A stretch of DNA of 64,000 bases, taken from assembly GCA_943787265.1 (NCBI GenBank), contig CALSLT010000007.1:310001-374000 (forward strand), in the 5' to 3' direction. Source of the stretch: an uncultured Planctomycetaceae bacterium. GTDB lineage: Bacteria > Planctomycetota > Planctomycetia > Planctomycetales > Planctomycetaceae. Below are positions 53,501 through 61,540 of the stretch, one piece after another; positions within the stretch are counted from its first letter, which is position 1; the number at the start of each line of letters is the position of its first letter. Under the pieces are notes generated by a model. It did not search any database. It was not told the DNA's origin and saw nothing but the letters and a program-made list of their open reading frames with translations. Both the position numbers and the translations under genes were made by a program.

Positions 53501-55262
53501 AAAGTCGTCAGACAAAGCCCGGCTGTGGGCACAGCTCGCTCTTCAGCACGATGGCAAAGACCGTTGGTATCTGGAAGCGTTGGGTATCGGAGCGGGGAGC
53601 GATTGGGATGCCTGCCTGCTGGCGGCAGTCGAGCGGCTGAAGGATTCAAAGAATCCGCGAATCTCTGACGAAGCCGCCGAGGATATTATCTGGCGATCGC
53701 GTTCCTCGATCACCCCGAAGCTGCTGGCGGATGGAATTGGAACCGGTCGAATTTCAATGCAGAATCTGCCTCGCACGATGCGGGCATTCGACTTTCTTTC
53801 CGGCCCAGAGAAAGACGACGTGTTATTCAGCCTTGCGTTCGGTTACGACGGCAAGGGCAACGTTGAACGAGCGAACTTCGTGAATACCGAAGCAATCAAG
53901 CGTCTGGGCAGCGGAATCAAGAGTAAAGACGGAGCGCTCGCCGCCCTTAACAAGCTGCTTGATCGACTCGCCGGAACATCGCAGTTCGTGTCGCTCGTTT
54001 CAAAGTTCGACATGGCAGGTCGATATCCGGAGCTGATCGTGCTGGCAATCACTCATCCGAGTGAACAGTTGGGCGTCGATGCGGTCAACGCGTTGATCGC
54101 GAAGAAGCAGAAGGACGTCATTTCAGAAGTGCTCAACAGCGACGACGAGAAGACGGCACTCGCGATGATTCGAGCATTGGACGTCTCCGAGAACGGCGGA
54201 GCGGTCGGAATGTTGATACCGATCGTGAAGAGCGCGGACAAGTCGGCCGAACTGCGTCGTCAGGCGACTCAGGCAGTAGGAGCGTCACGGTACGGTGCTC
54301 AGACCTTGATCAATATGGCAGCTAAGAACACGATCGATGCCCAATTGATTCCGGCGGTCGCTGCGAGTCTTCATGCGTCGTCGATCAAGGAGATTCGTAA
54401 CGAAGCTCAGAAGCTGTTTCCGTTGCCGCCAGGCAAGGATGCAAAGCCTCTGCCGCCGATCAGTGAGTTGATTGCTCGCAAGGGCAACGCCGCTCGCGGC
54501 AAGGTCCTCTTCGAAACGACGGGGACTTGCGCGAAATGCCACATCGTTAACAAGAAGGGCAAAGACGTCGGTCCGGACCTGTCTGAAATCGGCAGCAAGC
54601 TCAGCCGCACAGCGTTCTTCGAATCGATTCTCTTCCCTAGCGCGGGCATCGCCCATAACTACGAGATGTACTCAGCCGTTCTGAACGACGGAAACGTGGT
54701 CGCCGGCCTGTTGATCAGCAAGACGGACCAGGCAGTCACCATCAGAAACAAGGAAGGCATCAACCGGACCATTCCCGCTGGCGACGTCGATCAGATCGTC
54801 AAGCAGAAGATTTCGATCATGCCGGCAGACCTGCAGAAACTGCTCAGCGAGCAGGACCTGGTCGACGTGGTGGAGTACCTGCAGACTCTGAAGAAAGCGT
54901 CTTCAGGCAAAGCGACTGCAAACAAACCATCAGCGAAGAATCGCCTTCAGGTTAAGTTCGACGTCGACTTCAAACGAACTCCGCTCCAGGAAGCGATCGC
55001 TTCAATCGGGAAGAGTTGTGGTGCGAAAATCACGATTAATACCAATGCATTGAAACGCGAAGGCTACACCCGAAATATGTCAGTAAATTTTAAGGCGAAA
55101 AATATTTCGGGTCTTGCTGCCCTGACGGGGATCATCAGCAAGTATCCTCGAATGGTGCTTTCCACAAAGGGTGGTGACGGCCCATTCGAAGTGACGACTG
55201 CTCGTGCTTTGAAAGCTGCCGGACTCAAGGGCGGTGCTACCATTTCGACCACGTCAAACTAA
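50511..55262 (+). CDS. ThuA / NPCBM / PVC-type dehydrogenase / cytochrome c megaprotein
   Basis: 1,583 residues as read from GTG 50511. That start cuts through the first strand of the ThuA fold (KRVAFVAG), and the protein has no signal peptide, suggesting the true N-terminus comes from the DUF1080 gene. Domains: ThuA-like (about 1-245, VRSHGYGSHEHKAG to VVWCAHGE); NPCBM-like (about 320-465, GCDWANWVNP ... GVHANSVLEYDV); PVC-type dehydrogenase beta-propeller (about 480-870); HEAT-like repeats (about 880-1280); heme c site Cys1340-Ala-Lys-Cys1343-His1344 and Met-rich tail (about 1320-1465); and an STN-like end (about 1480-1575, VDFKRTPLQEAIASIGKSCG). It probably oxidises sugars or alcohols outside the cytoplasm, with electrons passed to heme c. 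Substrate unknown. Confidence 0.88.
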   Translation: MAGVRSHGYGSHEHKAGSILLARSLEKAMPNFVTAVFTDGWPKTPGALDGFDCIVMYCDGGRRHMVNEHLAEMDAYAKAGVGTVCLHYGVEVEADPAGKKFLDWIGGYFEIDWSVNPHWDANFTKFPKHPISKGVKPFTANDEWYYHMRFRPDMKGVTPILTDLPPASTLVKEDGSLARPDNAHNNNPHVREAVLVRKEPQHVAWASENEGGGRGFGFTGGHNHWNWGNPDYRKVVLNAVVWCAHGEVPEGGVESPEVMLEDLQENQDYDPKPNFDAGAIQKKLDEWNGRASLSLAPAGAPRIQPEPEKAPKNEGDGKLFQSPVVSKQTKGHAVTVNVELKGAKTIWLVASDGGDGYGCDWANWVNPSFVGAFQSASLTDLKWKSASTGFGRVHVNKNAGGQAPRVDGKAVEKCIGVHANSVLEYDVPEGMTHFQATAALDNGGTNQGCGSTVQFAVYSKKPLGVSTGSSGGAGESRDAADALSQLDIAEGLEATLFASEAADPAVLSISAIDIDHKGRVWVCEVVNYRHRKGERPEGDRILVLEDTNADGVADKQTVFYQGNEVDTAHGICVLGNRVIVSAGDKVMNFWDDNGDSKADRHDVMFQGISGTQHDHGIHAFSFGPDGKLYFNFGNSGKQILDKDGKQVVDVAGNPIVANRKPYQEGMAFRCDLDGSNVETLGWNFRNNWELCVDSFGTVWQSDNDDDGNRGVRINYVMEYGNYGYKDEFTGAGWRDPRTNLETEIPLRHWHLNDPGVMPNLIQTGAGAPTGICLYEGDLLPEVFRGQIIHCDAGPNVVRAYPVRNDGAGYSAWIQNLLVGTRDKWFRPSDVVVAPDGSIIIADWYDPGVGGHRMGDAEKGRLFRVAPPNSPYKAPVYDFDSIEGAITALQSPNLEARYLAWTKLHAEGEKSEPALRKLFAESKKPQTRARALWLLGKMRHKGEEAVSTAIADKDSDIRILGLRLARQLGVDLIPLVKQLVNDPSAQVRRECAITLRFEKSSDKARLWAQLALQHDGKDRWYLEALGIGAGSDWDACLLAAVERLKDSKNPRISDEAAEDIIWRSRSSITPKLLADGIGTGRISMQNLPRTMRAFDFLSGPEKDDVLFSLAFGYDGKGNVERANFVNTEAIKRLGSGIKSKDGALAALNKLLDRLAGTSQFVSLVSKFDMAGRYPELIVLAITHPSEQLGVDAVNALIAKKQKDVISEVLNSDDEKTALAMIRALDVSENGGAVGMLIPIVKSADKSAELRRQATQAVGASRYGAQTLINMAAKNTIDAQLIPAVAASLHASSIKEIRNEAQKLFPLPPGKDAKPLPPISELIARKGNAARGKVLFETTGTCAKCHIVNKKGKDVGPDLSEIGSKLSRTAFFESILFPSAGIAHNYEMYSAVLNDGNVVAGLLISKTDQAVTIRNKEGINRTIPAGDVDQIVKQKISIMPADLQKLLSEQDLVDVVEYLQTLKKASSGKATANKPSAKNRLQVKFDVDFKRTPLQEAIASIGKSCGAKITINTNALKREGYTRNMSVNFKAKNISGLAALTGIISKYPRMVLSTKGGDGPFEVTTARALKAAGLKGGATISTTSN

Positions 55263-55276
55263 TGTGAGGCAATGGC

Positions 55277-55969
55277 TTGGGAAGAACACTGGCCATCGGC
55301 GACATTCACGGTTATCTGAACGCGCTGGAAACTCTTGCGGATTTTGTGTCTCTGAAGAGTGACGACACGCTCATTACAGTGGGCGATTACGTCGATCGCG
55401 GGCCCGACAGCGCCGGAGTGATCGAGTGGTTAATCTGGTATTTTGATGCCGGGCAGCTTGTTCCGCTGCGAGGCAATCATGACATCATGATGCTCGACGC
55501 TCTGGATGGTGGCGGCTGGGATGGTGGCTGGCAGTCGTTTGGGGGCGACAAAACTCTGGAGTCATATCGGCGATTGGGATTCGATCCAAAGAAGGACGGG
55601 CTTCCGGAGCGGCATCGTCGCTTCATCGAGTCTGACTGCCAGAAGATTCACGTCACCGATAATCATTTCTTTGTTCATGCCAACGCTCATTACGACACAC
55701 CGTTTGATGATCAACCCGACTGGCTGGTTTACTGGGAGAAATGGTTCGATCCGCCACCGCATGTTTCAGGAAAGACGATGGTTTGTGGCCACACGGCTCA
55801 GAAGAATGGCTGGCCGCTGACAATCGGCCATGCCGTCTGCATCGACACCTGGGTCTATGGAAAGACCGGATGGCTGACTTGCCTGAATGTTGATTCCGGT
55901 GAGGTCTGGCAGGCTCGCGAGAGCGGCGAGACTCGTAGTGGGTGGCTCGATCAGGAACCGGGCGATTAG
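55277..55969 (+). CDS. PPP-family Ser/Thr phosphatase or diadenosine tetraphosphatase-like protein
   Basis: 230 residues from TTG 55277, with GAGG at 55265-55268; the ATG at 55272 is out of frame. All PPP metal-site blocks are present: GDIHG (8-12), GDYVDRG, RGNHD, the HAN histidine and GHT near the C-terminus. These enzymes use a dinuclear metal centre to remove phosphate from Ser/Thr or cleave dinucleoside polyphosphates. The target cannot be read from sequence. It lies 14 bp after the megaprotein, so co-transcription is likely, but a functional link is uncertain. Confidence 0.92.
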   Translation: MGRTLAIGDIHGYLNALETLADFVSLKSDDTLITVGDYVDRGPDSAGVIEWLIWYFDAGQLVPLRGNHDIMMLDALDGGGWDGGWQSFGGDKTLESYRRLGFDPKKDGLPERHRRFIESDCQKIHVTDNHFFVHANAHYDTPFDDQPDWLVYWEKWFDPPPHVSGKTMVCGHTAQKNGWPLTIGHAVCIDTWVYGKTGWLTCLNVDSGEVWQARESGETRSGWLDQEPGD

Positions 55970-56052
55970 GCTCATTTGATTGTCGTTGAATGCGCGCGTG
56001 AATTCGAAACTTGCGGTCGACTGATTTGCAGAACAGACACAGGAGCAGCGAC

Positions 56053-56847
56053 GTGAATCTTTCCGGTAAGACGGCATTGGTGACGGGCGCCGGCCAGGGA
56101 ATTGGCAAAGGGTGTGCCTTGGAGTTAGCTCGGGCCGGGGCCGACCTGGTCATTAACGACCGGCCTGGCAGCGACGTTCTGTCATGCACTGCGGATGAGA
56201 TTCGCGAAACGGGTCGGTCGTGTACGGCGATCGAAGCTGACGTATTCAGCCGGGCAGGTTGCGAAGGACTGCTGACACAAGCAGTGGAGGCCGCGGGCCG
56301 GATCGACATTCTTGTCAGCAATCCGGCATTCAGTCGCCGCGCGGCTTTTCTGGAGTACGATCCGGAAGTCTTTGAGCAAACAATCGCCGGCACGCTGACC
56401 AGCGGATTTCACATGAGTCAACTCGTCGCTCGGCAGATGGTTGCTCAGGGTGGCGGCGGAAAGATCGTGTTCATGTCGAGTGTTCAGGCAGAACTGCCAA
56501 CGGCGCTGTGCGGGCCGTACTCGGCGGCAAAAGCCGGGCTCAATCAATTGATGATGGCGATCGCGGTCGAGCTGACTCCACACCGCATTAACGTCAATGC
56601 GATCGAACCCGGCTGGATCGATACTCCGGGTGAACATCGGACATTCTCCGATGAAGACATTGAGGCGGAAGGTCGCAAGCTTCCCTGGGGACGTCTCGGG
56701 CTTCCGGAAGACATTGGCAAAGCCGCCGTGTTTCTTTGCTCAGACTCGGCTGACTATATCACGGGATCAATTCTTCCCGTCGACGGCTGCTTTCGTTTTA
56801 AGCAGGGATGTATCGATCAACTGATTCCCTTGCGTGAGGCTGACTGA
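56053..56847 (+). CDS. Short-chain dehydrogenase/reductase (SDR)
   Basis: 264 residues from GTG 56053, with a strong AGGAG (56041-56045) seven bases upstream; the longer frame from 56011 is not needed. The nucleotide-binding TGAGQGIG (residues 11-18), Ser in MSSVQ and the catalytic Tyr156-x3-Lys160 (YSAAKAG) are intact. The usual NNAG reads SNPAF, which is common in divergent SDRs. The closest-looking groups are 3-oxoacyl-ACP reductase or sugar 1-dehydrogenase types, but cofactor and substrate are open. It directly precedes the M14 gene with no gap. Confidence 0.93.
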   Translation: MNLSGKTALVTGAGQGIGKGCALELARAGADLVINDRPGSDVLSCTADEIRETGRSCTAIEADVFSRAGCEGLLTQAVEAAGRIDILVSNPAFSRRAAFLEYDPEVFEQTIAGTLTSGFHMSQLVARQMVAQGGGGKIVFMSSVQAELPTALCGPYSAAKAGLNQLMMAIAVELTPHRINVNAIEPGWIDTPGEHRTFSDEDIEAEGRKLPWGRLGLPEDIGKAAVFLCSDSADYITGSILPVDGCFRFKQGCIDQLIPLREAD

Positions 56848-57756
56848 ATGGAACTGGCAAAGCGAATCTTCCGTGGAGAGATGGACGGACCTCAGTTACT
56901 GATTACCGGCGCCGTGCATGGCGACGAGTTCGAACCGATCGCCGCGATTCGCCGACTGATTGATAGGTTTGAATCGGACAAAGAACTCGAGACGACACTT
57001 CGAGGTTCAGTGACTTTCGTTCCGGTCGTCAACGAAGCCGCATTTCTAAGAGGTCATCGATGTGCGGACGACGGGCTGGATTTGGCTCGAGTTTGTCCGG
57101 GCCGAGCGGACGGAAGTATTACCGAACGGACTGCCAGAGCACTCAGCGACTTGATCGAATCGGCGGACTATTACATCGACCTTCACACAGGCGGGACCGA
57201 GTTCGCCGTTCTTCCACTGGCCGGTTACTCGATGCACTCAGATGCAAAAGTTCTGGAAGCTCAGCGTCGAATGGCGAAGGCGTTCAACTTGCCAACTGTC
57301 TGGGGCACGGCTGGAAATCTTGACGGACGCTCGCTGTCGGTCGCTCGTGATGCAAACGTTCCAGCGATTTACACCGAGTATCTTGGCTCGGCATCCTGCT
57401 GCGAAGAAGGCGTCGTCGCTTACGTTGACGGCTGCCTGAACGTCATGGCTGAACTGAAAATGCTGGACCGCGAACCGACCGCCGACCGCGTGGAAACAAT
57501 TGTCGAAGATCCCCGCCCGAATTCCGGACACATGCAGGTTTGCAATCCCTCGCCGATCACCGGCTACTTCGAACCCGCTGTCTCATTGGGTGACGAAATA
57601 AAGGTTGGTGACCCGCTCGGAACGGTATTCGACACGGTCGGCTCGGACCGCCGGACCATTGCTTCCACGCAATCGGGAATCGTGCTCGTCTTGCGAACGT
57701 TTCCACGCGTCCACGAAGGCGAGAGTGTCGGCGTCATTCTCGAAATGCAGGCATGA
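56848..57756 (+). CDS. M14-family succinylglutamate desuccinylase / aspartoacylase-like deacylase
   Basis: 302 residues, starting one base after the SDR stop. The zinc site is His24-x2-Glu27 (GAVHGDEFEP) and His113 (YYIDLHTGG), the H-x2-E...H pattern of this peptidase-like group. Such enzymes hydrolyse N-acyl bonds, as in arginine catabolism. The C-terminal GDPLGTVFDTVGSDRRTI is the usual small beta-rich end domain. The tight SDR-M14 pairing suggests a two-step route on one substrate, perhaps an N-acyl sugar or amino acid; this is inference. Complete in length. Confidence 0.92.
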   Translation: MELAKRIFRGEMDGPQLLITGAVHGDEFEPIAAIRRLIDRFESDKELETTLRGSVTFVPVVNEAAFLRGHRCADDGLDLARVCPGRADGSITERTARALSDLIESADYYIDLHTGGTEFAVLPLAGYSMHSDAKVLEAQRRMAKAFNLPTVWGTAGNLDGRSLSVARDANVPAIYTEYLGSASCCEEGVVAYVDGCLNVMAELKMLDREPTADRVETIVEDPRPNSGHMQVCNPSPITGYFEPAVSLGDEIKVGDPLGTVFDTVGSDRRTIASTQSGIVLVLRTFPRVHEGESVGVILEMQA

Positions 57757-57815
57757 TCTACCTGCCTTGTTTCAAACTGCCTGTCGCACCAACTCCGAAG
57801 CTTCATCTGACCACG

Positions 57816-60191
57816 TTACTTCGTCGTTTCGTCCGACTTGCTTGTGGCTGGAGCCGATTGATCGGAATCAGACTTCGCGGATTTTTTTGCGAGTTCTCCA
57901 CCGATCTCTCGCGACCAGCGGGGAGTAACCAGATAACAGAGAGCGTGAGACTCCTGTCGGGGCTGATCGCTGGTAAAGGTTGTCGGGCAGGTGAGCAGCA
58001 ACGACTCGCTCTTCCTGAAAACTCCTCCCGCGTGGACGGTAACCGATTTTGTTTGAGGAACCTGCACCGTAAGCCGTGCTCCGGAATCGTCATCAGCGTT
58101 GATCGGCAGGTTGGCCAAAGCGACATCTTCCAGCTTGGACAGCGTCAACGCGCACTGAATCCGAATCTGGTTCTCGTCCGAAACGTCGCCTCGAAGATGA
58201 AACCGGAAGCCTTCGCTGAAACAGTCGATTACTGGATCCATCTGCCGGCCTTTTCCAGGATCGTGAGGCCGCATTCCGGTGACGAACGGGTGAATCGCCT
58301 CGTCGGAAACGCATGCTGACATGCCATTGAAGACTCGGACTTTCGGAGCCAGCATCATTGATGACCGGACGTCGTTCGCGCTGCGTTGAATGAAACGCCT
58401 GACTTGCTCCTCGGTGATCTTGACACCAAGCACCGGTTGTGACGGCAAGTTTGATTGACGCAACTCGATGACGAGATCATCGCTGGTTGGTACGTCAAAA
58501 CCTGCGAGTACACCTTCTGAGTCCGGCCGAAATCCGAACTGTGGCTTCCGATCGATTTTCGGCTGCACGGCGTCGGCAATCCAATCGACACCCAGGTCAC
58601 TCACCTGGTCAAGCGCCACCTGGATCAGCCGCAGTTCGAATTGAATTTCCCAATTGCCGCTCCGGGCAAGCTGCTCCAGTCTTTGCTCGACAGTTCGGTG
58701 TCGTTCTTCCGTGACGTTTACCGTGAGCTGGTCTCCTGAGAGCGTCGTTTCTCCCGGCGCGACGATCTGTTGCAGGAAAGAAGCTGAGTCGCGATCCGGC
58801 TGCGTTTCCTTAAGTTTCGTTAAGACTTTGGAGACGTCGTAGACTCGTTCTTCGGTGACTTGTGCGACCTCCGGCGCCGTCGGGAAGTCTGGCTGAATCT
58901 GATTCCACGAATCCTGAACACGCGGCAGAAAGAGCGCCCGTGCTGGTGGTTGCTCCTGTTCGACGGGTTTGGCGTCAGTCAGACCGGTGACCGCAAGAAT
59001 TCCGACCGTCGTCATTGCCAACGTCCTGGCCAGCCAGTGGTTCCGCTGCTCGCTTCCTTCGAGCATGTCGATCCTTTGAGCGAGTTTCTTGCCGGGCGAC
59101 GTAAACAGCAGACCAATTGCTGCCAGATGGCGCGGTTTGGGTTCGTTCGATGCGTAGTGCAGAAGGAGCCGCCCGTAGTCTGTGCCTTCAGAGGTTGTCG
59201 ACGTTCGCATGGCGATTTCGTCGGCCGCCTGTTCCATGTAATTGCGAATTCGCGAGACGACCAGCCACGCCATCGGGTTGAACCAGTGCAACGCTCGGAC
59301 GAACAGGCACAACGACAGAACCAGTCCGTCTCGACGTTTCACATGAGCCAGCTCGTGCAGCAGGACCAACCGAAGATCCTGACCGGAAAGCGCTTCGATC
59401 GTGCCAGTCGGCAGGCAGATTGTCGGGCGACGAATTCCGAAGACGGCTGGCACAGTCAGACCTTCAACTTCTTTCAGTGCCGGGCGACGACCGACACCCA
59501 CCGTATCACACGCTCGCAGAACCTGATCGACGATTGGCTGATCAGTAATCGGTTCGGCGCGGCTCAACTGAAACGCGAAGCGAAACGATTGGATGAGTCC
59601 CCTGACCAGAAGGAAACACGTGATAAGGAGCCACGTTCCGGCCACGGCGAAGAAGACCAGCACTTCGGGATCCATTTCTGCGGGCTCGTCAGTCAGTGAG
59701 GCCTCGTACGCGGCTGGGGATGAGTAGACTTCTGTGTTCGCGATCAATTCCTCTTTGGATACGCCTTCTGGAAGATCAATCTGGCTGGCGACCACTTCTT
59801 CATCAGTCTCAGTGCGCATTGGGTAAAGGCTGTGCCGTTTGACAACGATGTCGTCACCCTGTTCGTTTCGCATGGTGTAGACATCGAAGTCGATTTCCAG
59901 ATTCTCAGCGTTGTACAGATCTGGTACACGCGTCTCGTTCTTAAATCCGACGGCTTCCAGAGCGGTAAAAAGATTGCCATGAATGCTCCAAGATGATTCG
60001 ACACTGAACGGAGCAAGCATCCGAAGCGCGACAATCAGCCACAACAGGCAGTGAAATCTCGCCGCGATCCGCCGCCTCAGCAGCAGGTCGAACACCAGCA
60101 CCAGGCACAGCAAAGGCAACGCTCGCCACGCCGCGATGCAGACCCAGGCCAACGCTGAGAAGAGCAGCTCTTCGATGGGTACATCAATCAT
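57816..60191 (-). CDS. M56 (BlaR1-like) membrane sensor metallopeptidase with secretin-like C-terminus
   Basis: 791 residues from ATG 60191. N-terminal membrane helices (about 5-45, 90-110) and further spans enclose an M56 zinc domain with His279-Glu280-x2-His283 (LLHELAHVKRRDGL). BlaR1-type proteins sense envelope signals and cleave the BlaI repressor. After a last span (about 335-355) the extracytoplasmic part is long and unlike beta-lactam sensors: residues about 440-760 resemble secretin/type II secretion-like modules (ELRLIQVALDQVSDLGVDWI, MLAPKVRVFNGMSACVS). So the ligand is probably not a beta-lactam. The start overlaps blaI by 8 bp (ATGATTGA), indicating coupling. Confidence 0.88.
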   Translation of the reverse strand: MIDVPIEELLFSALAWVCIAAWRALPLLCLVLVFDLLLRRRIAARFHCLLWLIVALRMLAPFSVESSWSIHGNLFTALEAVGFKNETRVPDLYNAENLEIDFDVYTMRNEQGDDIVVKRHSLYPMRTETDEEVVASQIDLPEGVSKEELIANTEVYSSPAAYEASLTDEPAEMDPEVLVFFAVAGTWLLITCFLLVRGLIQSFRFAFQLSRAEPITDQPIVDQVLRACDTVGVGRRPALKEVEGLTVPAVFGIRRPTICLPTGTIEALSGQDLRLVLLHELAHVKRRDGLVLSLCLFVRALHWFNPMAWLVVSRIRNYMEQAADEIAMRTSTTSEGTDYGRLLLHYASNEPKPRHLAAIGLLFTSPGKKLAQRIDMLEGSEQRNHWLARTLAMTTVGILAVTGLTDAKPVEQEQPPARALFLPRVQDSWNQIQPDFPTAPEVAQVTEERVYDVSKVLTKLKETQPDRDSASFLQQIVAPGETTLSGDQLTVNVTEERHRTVEQRLEQLARSGNWEIQFELRLIQVALDQVSDLGVDWIADAVQPKIDRKPQFGFRPDSEGVLAGFDVPTSDDLVIELRQSNLPSQPVLGVKITEEQVRRFIQRSANDVRSSMMLAPKVRVFNGMSACVSDEAIHPFVTGMRPHDPGKGRQMDPVIDCFSEGFRFHLRGDVSDENQIRIQCALTLSKLEDVALANLPINADDDSGARLTVQVPQTKSVTVHAGGVFRKSESLLLTCPTTFTSDQPRQESHALCYLVTPRWSREIGGELAKKSAKSDSDQSAPATSKSDETTK

Positions 60192-60555
60192 TCCTTTGAT
60201 CCTTTGCATCCAGAAGTGCCCGCAGCTGCGCAACCTCATCGGCTGACAGCGAGGACGTTTTGACAAGGTGAAGCAGTGCGGGGGCAGCCTGCCCTCCGAA
60301 AACTCGATCGAGAAACGACCGGCTGGCTCGGCGAACGCAATCACCGCGGCGAACTTTGGCACGATAGAGATACCGTTTTCCGTCGGCCTCGTGATGCAGC
60401 GCGCCTTTTTTGACCAGTCGGTGCAGCATGGTCTTGATCGTCGCCGCAGACCACTTATTCGGCCCGGACAACTCGTCAATCACAAACCGTGCGTCAACCG
60501 GCTGGGAATCCCAGACGAGGGTCATCACGGTCCATTCAGCATGTGAAATCTGCAT
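60184..60555 (-). CDS. BlaI/MecI-family winged-helix repressor
   Basis: 123 residues from ATG 60555, with GGAGCG about 11 bases upstream; the frame back to 60657 has no support. A BlaI-type winged helix (AEWTVMTLVWDSQPVDARFV, SAATIKTMLHRLVKKGALHH) is followed by a helical dimerisation tail (SSLSADEVAQLRALLDAKD). Such repressors bind TACA/TGTA dyads and are released when the M56 partner acts. The operator-like palindromes at 60583-60604 lie just upstream. It overlaps the M56 gene, making a classic repressor-sensor pair without any beta-lactamase nearby. Confidence 0.93.
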   Translation of the reverse strand: MQISHAEWTVMTLVWDSQPVDARFVIDELSGPNKWSAATIKTMLHRLVKKGALHHEADGKRYLYRAKVRRGDCVRRASRSFLDRVFGGQAAPALLHLVKTSSLSADEVAQLRALLDAKDQRND

Positions 60556-60582
60556 CTCGTTTCTCGCTCCATCGATTACGAC

Positions 60583-60604
60583 TGTAAACAGTTTACATGT
60601 GTAA
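60583..60604 (-). promoter_or_regulatory. Probable BlaI operator
   Basis: Overlapping dyads TGTAAACAGTTTACA (60583-60597) and TTACATGTGTAA (60593-60604) contain the TACA...TGTA half-sites expected for BlaI/MecI repressors. They lie about 28 bp upstream of the blaI start, so blaI-M56 is probably autoregulated. Confidence 0.6.
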
Positions 60605-60684
60605 TCGGAAATGAGTAAAGAGAAGATTGCGAGACGATGAAATTTCGACGCGGGCAAGCGATCGAACTATGCGAAGTCAGCCAG

Positions 60685-61314
60685 TTACTTTGGTGGCCGA
60701 AGCATCTGAAATCCGCGAACGGCATAAGACAGGCCGCTGTAAACGGTCACGGCGACGGCTGCCCACAGCACGATGTTTCGATAGAAGTTGAACGTTGGGC
60801 TGCCAACTTCAGGGCTGAGAGACAGCAGGCTCATCGTGATCGCCACGCACTGCAGAGCCATTTTTGCTTTGCCGATGAATGCCGCCGAAAAGTCTTTGCC
60901 GGCCTGTTCGAGGAACGACCGGAGGCCGGTCACAAACATTTCGCGGCCGATCACTGACATGACCATCCAGGAATTGACTCCCGAATCCGACTTCTTTTCG
61001 AGCAGAAACACGAACGCCCCGCACACGATGATCTTGTCGACAAACGGGTCGAGAATCCTGCCGAGCGTCGTCACCTGCCCGTACTTGCGAGCGATGTAAC
61101 CGTCGATGGCGTCCGTAGCTGCGGCGACAACAAACAGAACAGCAGCCGAGATCCAGAAGCCTTCGACGTAGATCAACCAGAACAGAATGACGGCCAGACC
61201 CAGACGACTCAGCGTGATCAGATTCGGCAGGTTGAGCGACCGGCCATCAATCGGTTCAGGCATCTGAGGGCCGGCTGGCGGCGAATCGTTTGTGCCATCT
61301 CCGGAATCTGTCAT
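60685..61314 (-). CDS. pgsA: CDP-diacylglycerol-glycerol-3-phosphate 3-phosphatidyltransferase PgsA
   Basis: 209 residues with about five membrane helices. It makes phosphatidylglycerophosphate, the first committed step to phosphatidylglycerol. The CDP-alcohol phosphotransferase signature DGxxAR(x8)GxxxDxxxD is intact in AIDGYIARKYGQVTTLGRI followed by LDPFVDK; the Asp residues bind the metal and the CDP group. An N-terminal Pro/Ser-rich extension of about 25 residues is not part of the enzyme fold. Start ATG 61314. A lipid-synthesis housekeeping gene next to, but not obviously linked with, blaI. Confidence 0.92.
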   Translation of the reverse strand: MTDSGDGTNDSPPAGPQMPEPIDGRSLNLPNLITLSRLGLAVILFWLIYVEGFWISAAVLFVVAAATDAIDGYIARKYGQVTTLGRILDPFVDKIIVCGAFVFLLEKKSDSGVNSWMVMSVIGREMFVTGLRSFLEQAGKDFSAAFIGKAKMALQCVAITMSLLSLSPEVGSPTFNFYRNIVLWAAVAVTVYSGLSYAVRGFQMLRPPK

Positions 61315-61540
61315 GGGAAACTTATCAGCTCAATCTGGCGAATTTTTCAACGAAATCACGGTTCGTCAAGCAGTGTCGCAGATTGAGCCGAGCATTCAAC
61401 TCCGGTCGTTGCTGATCTTGTTCAGGCGGACTCTTATCGCAGAGAGCGCTGAGGAGAAAAACGCTGAGGATAGCGAGAGTTCTCCGCGATCTTTGCGAGT
61501 CCTCTGTGTTCTCCGCGATTTCTTCTTTAGATCGTTGCGT
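61315..61540. other. Intergenic repeat-like segment
   Basis: 226 bp between pgsA and the CehA-like gene. It contains several similar CGCAGAG/GCTGAGGA/CTCCGCG pieces (about 61437-61530) that look like a degenerate inverted repeat; comparable CGCAGAG text occurs near 24955. No gene is supported. Confidence 0.4.

Noticed and set aside
57816..60555. Beta-lactam resistance locus
   Set aside because: No beta-lactamase or penicillin-binding sensor; the sensor tail looks secretin-like.
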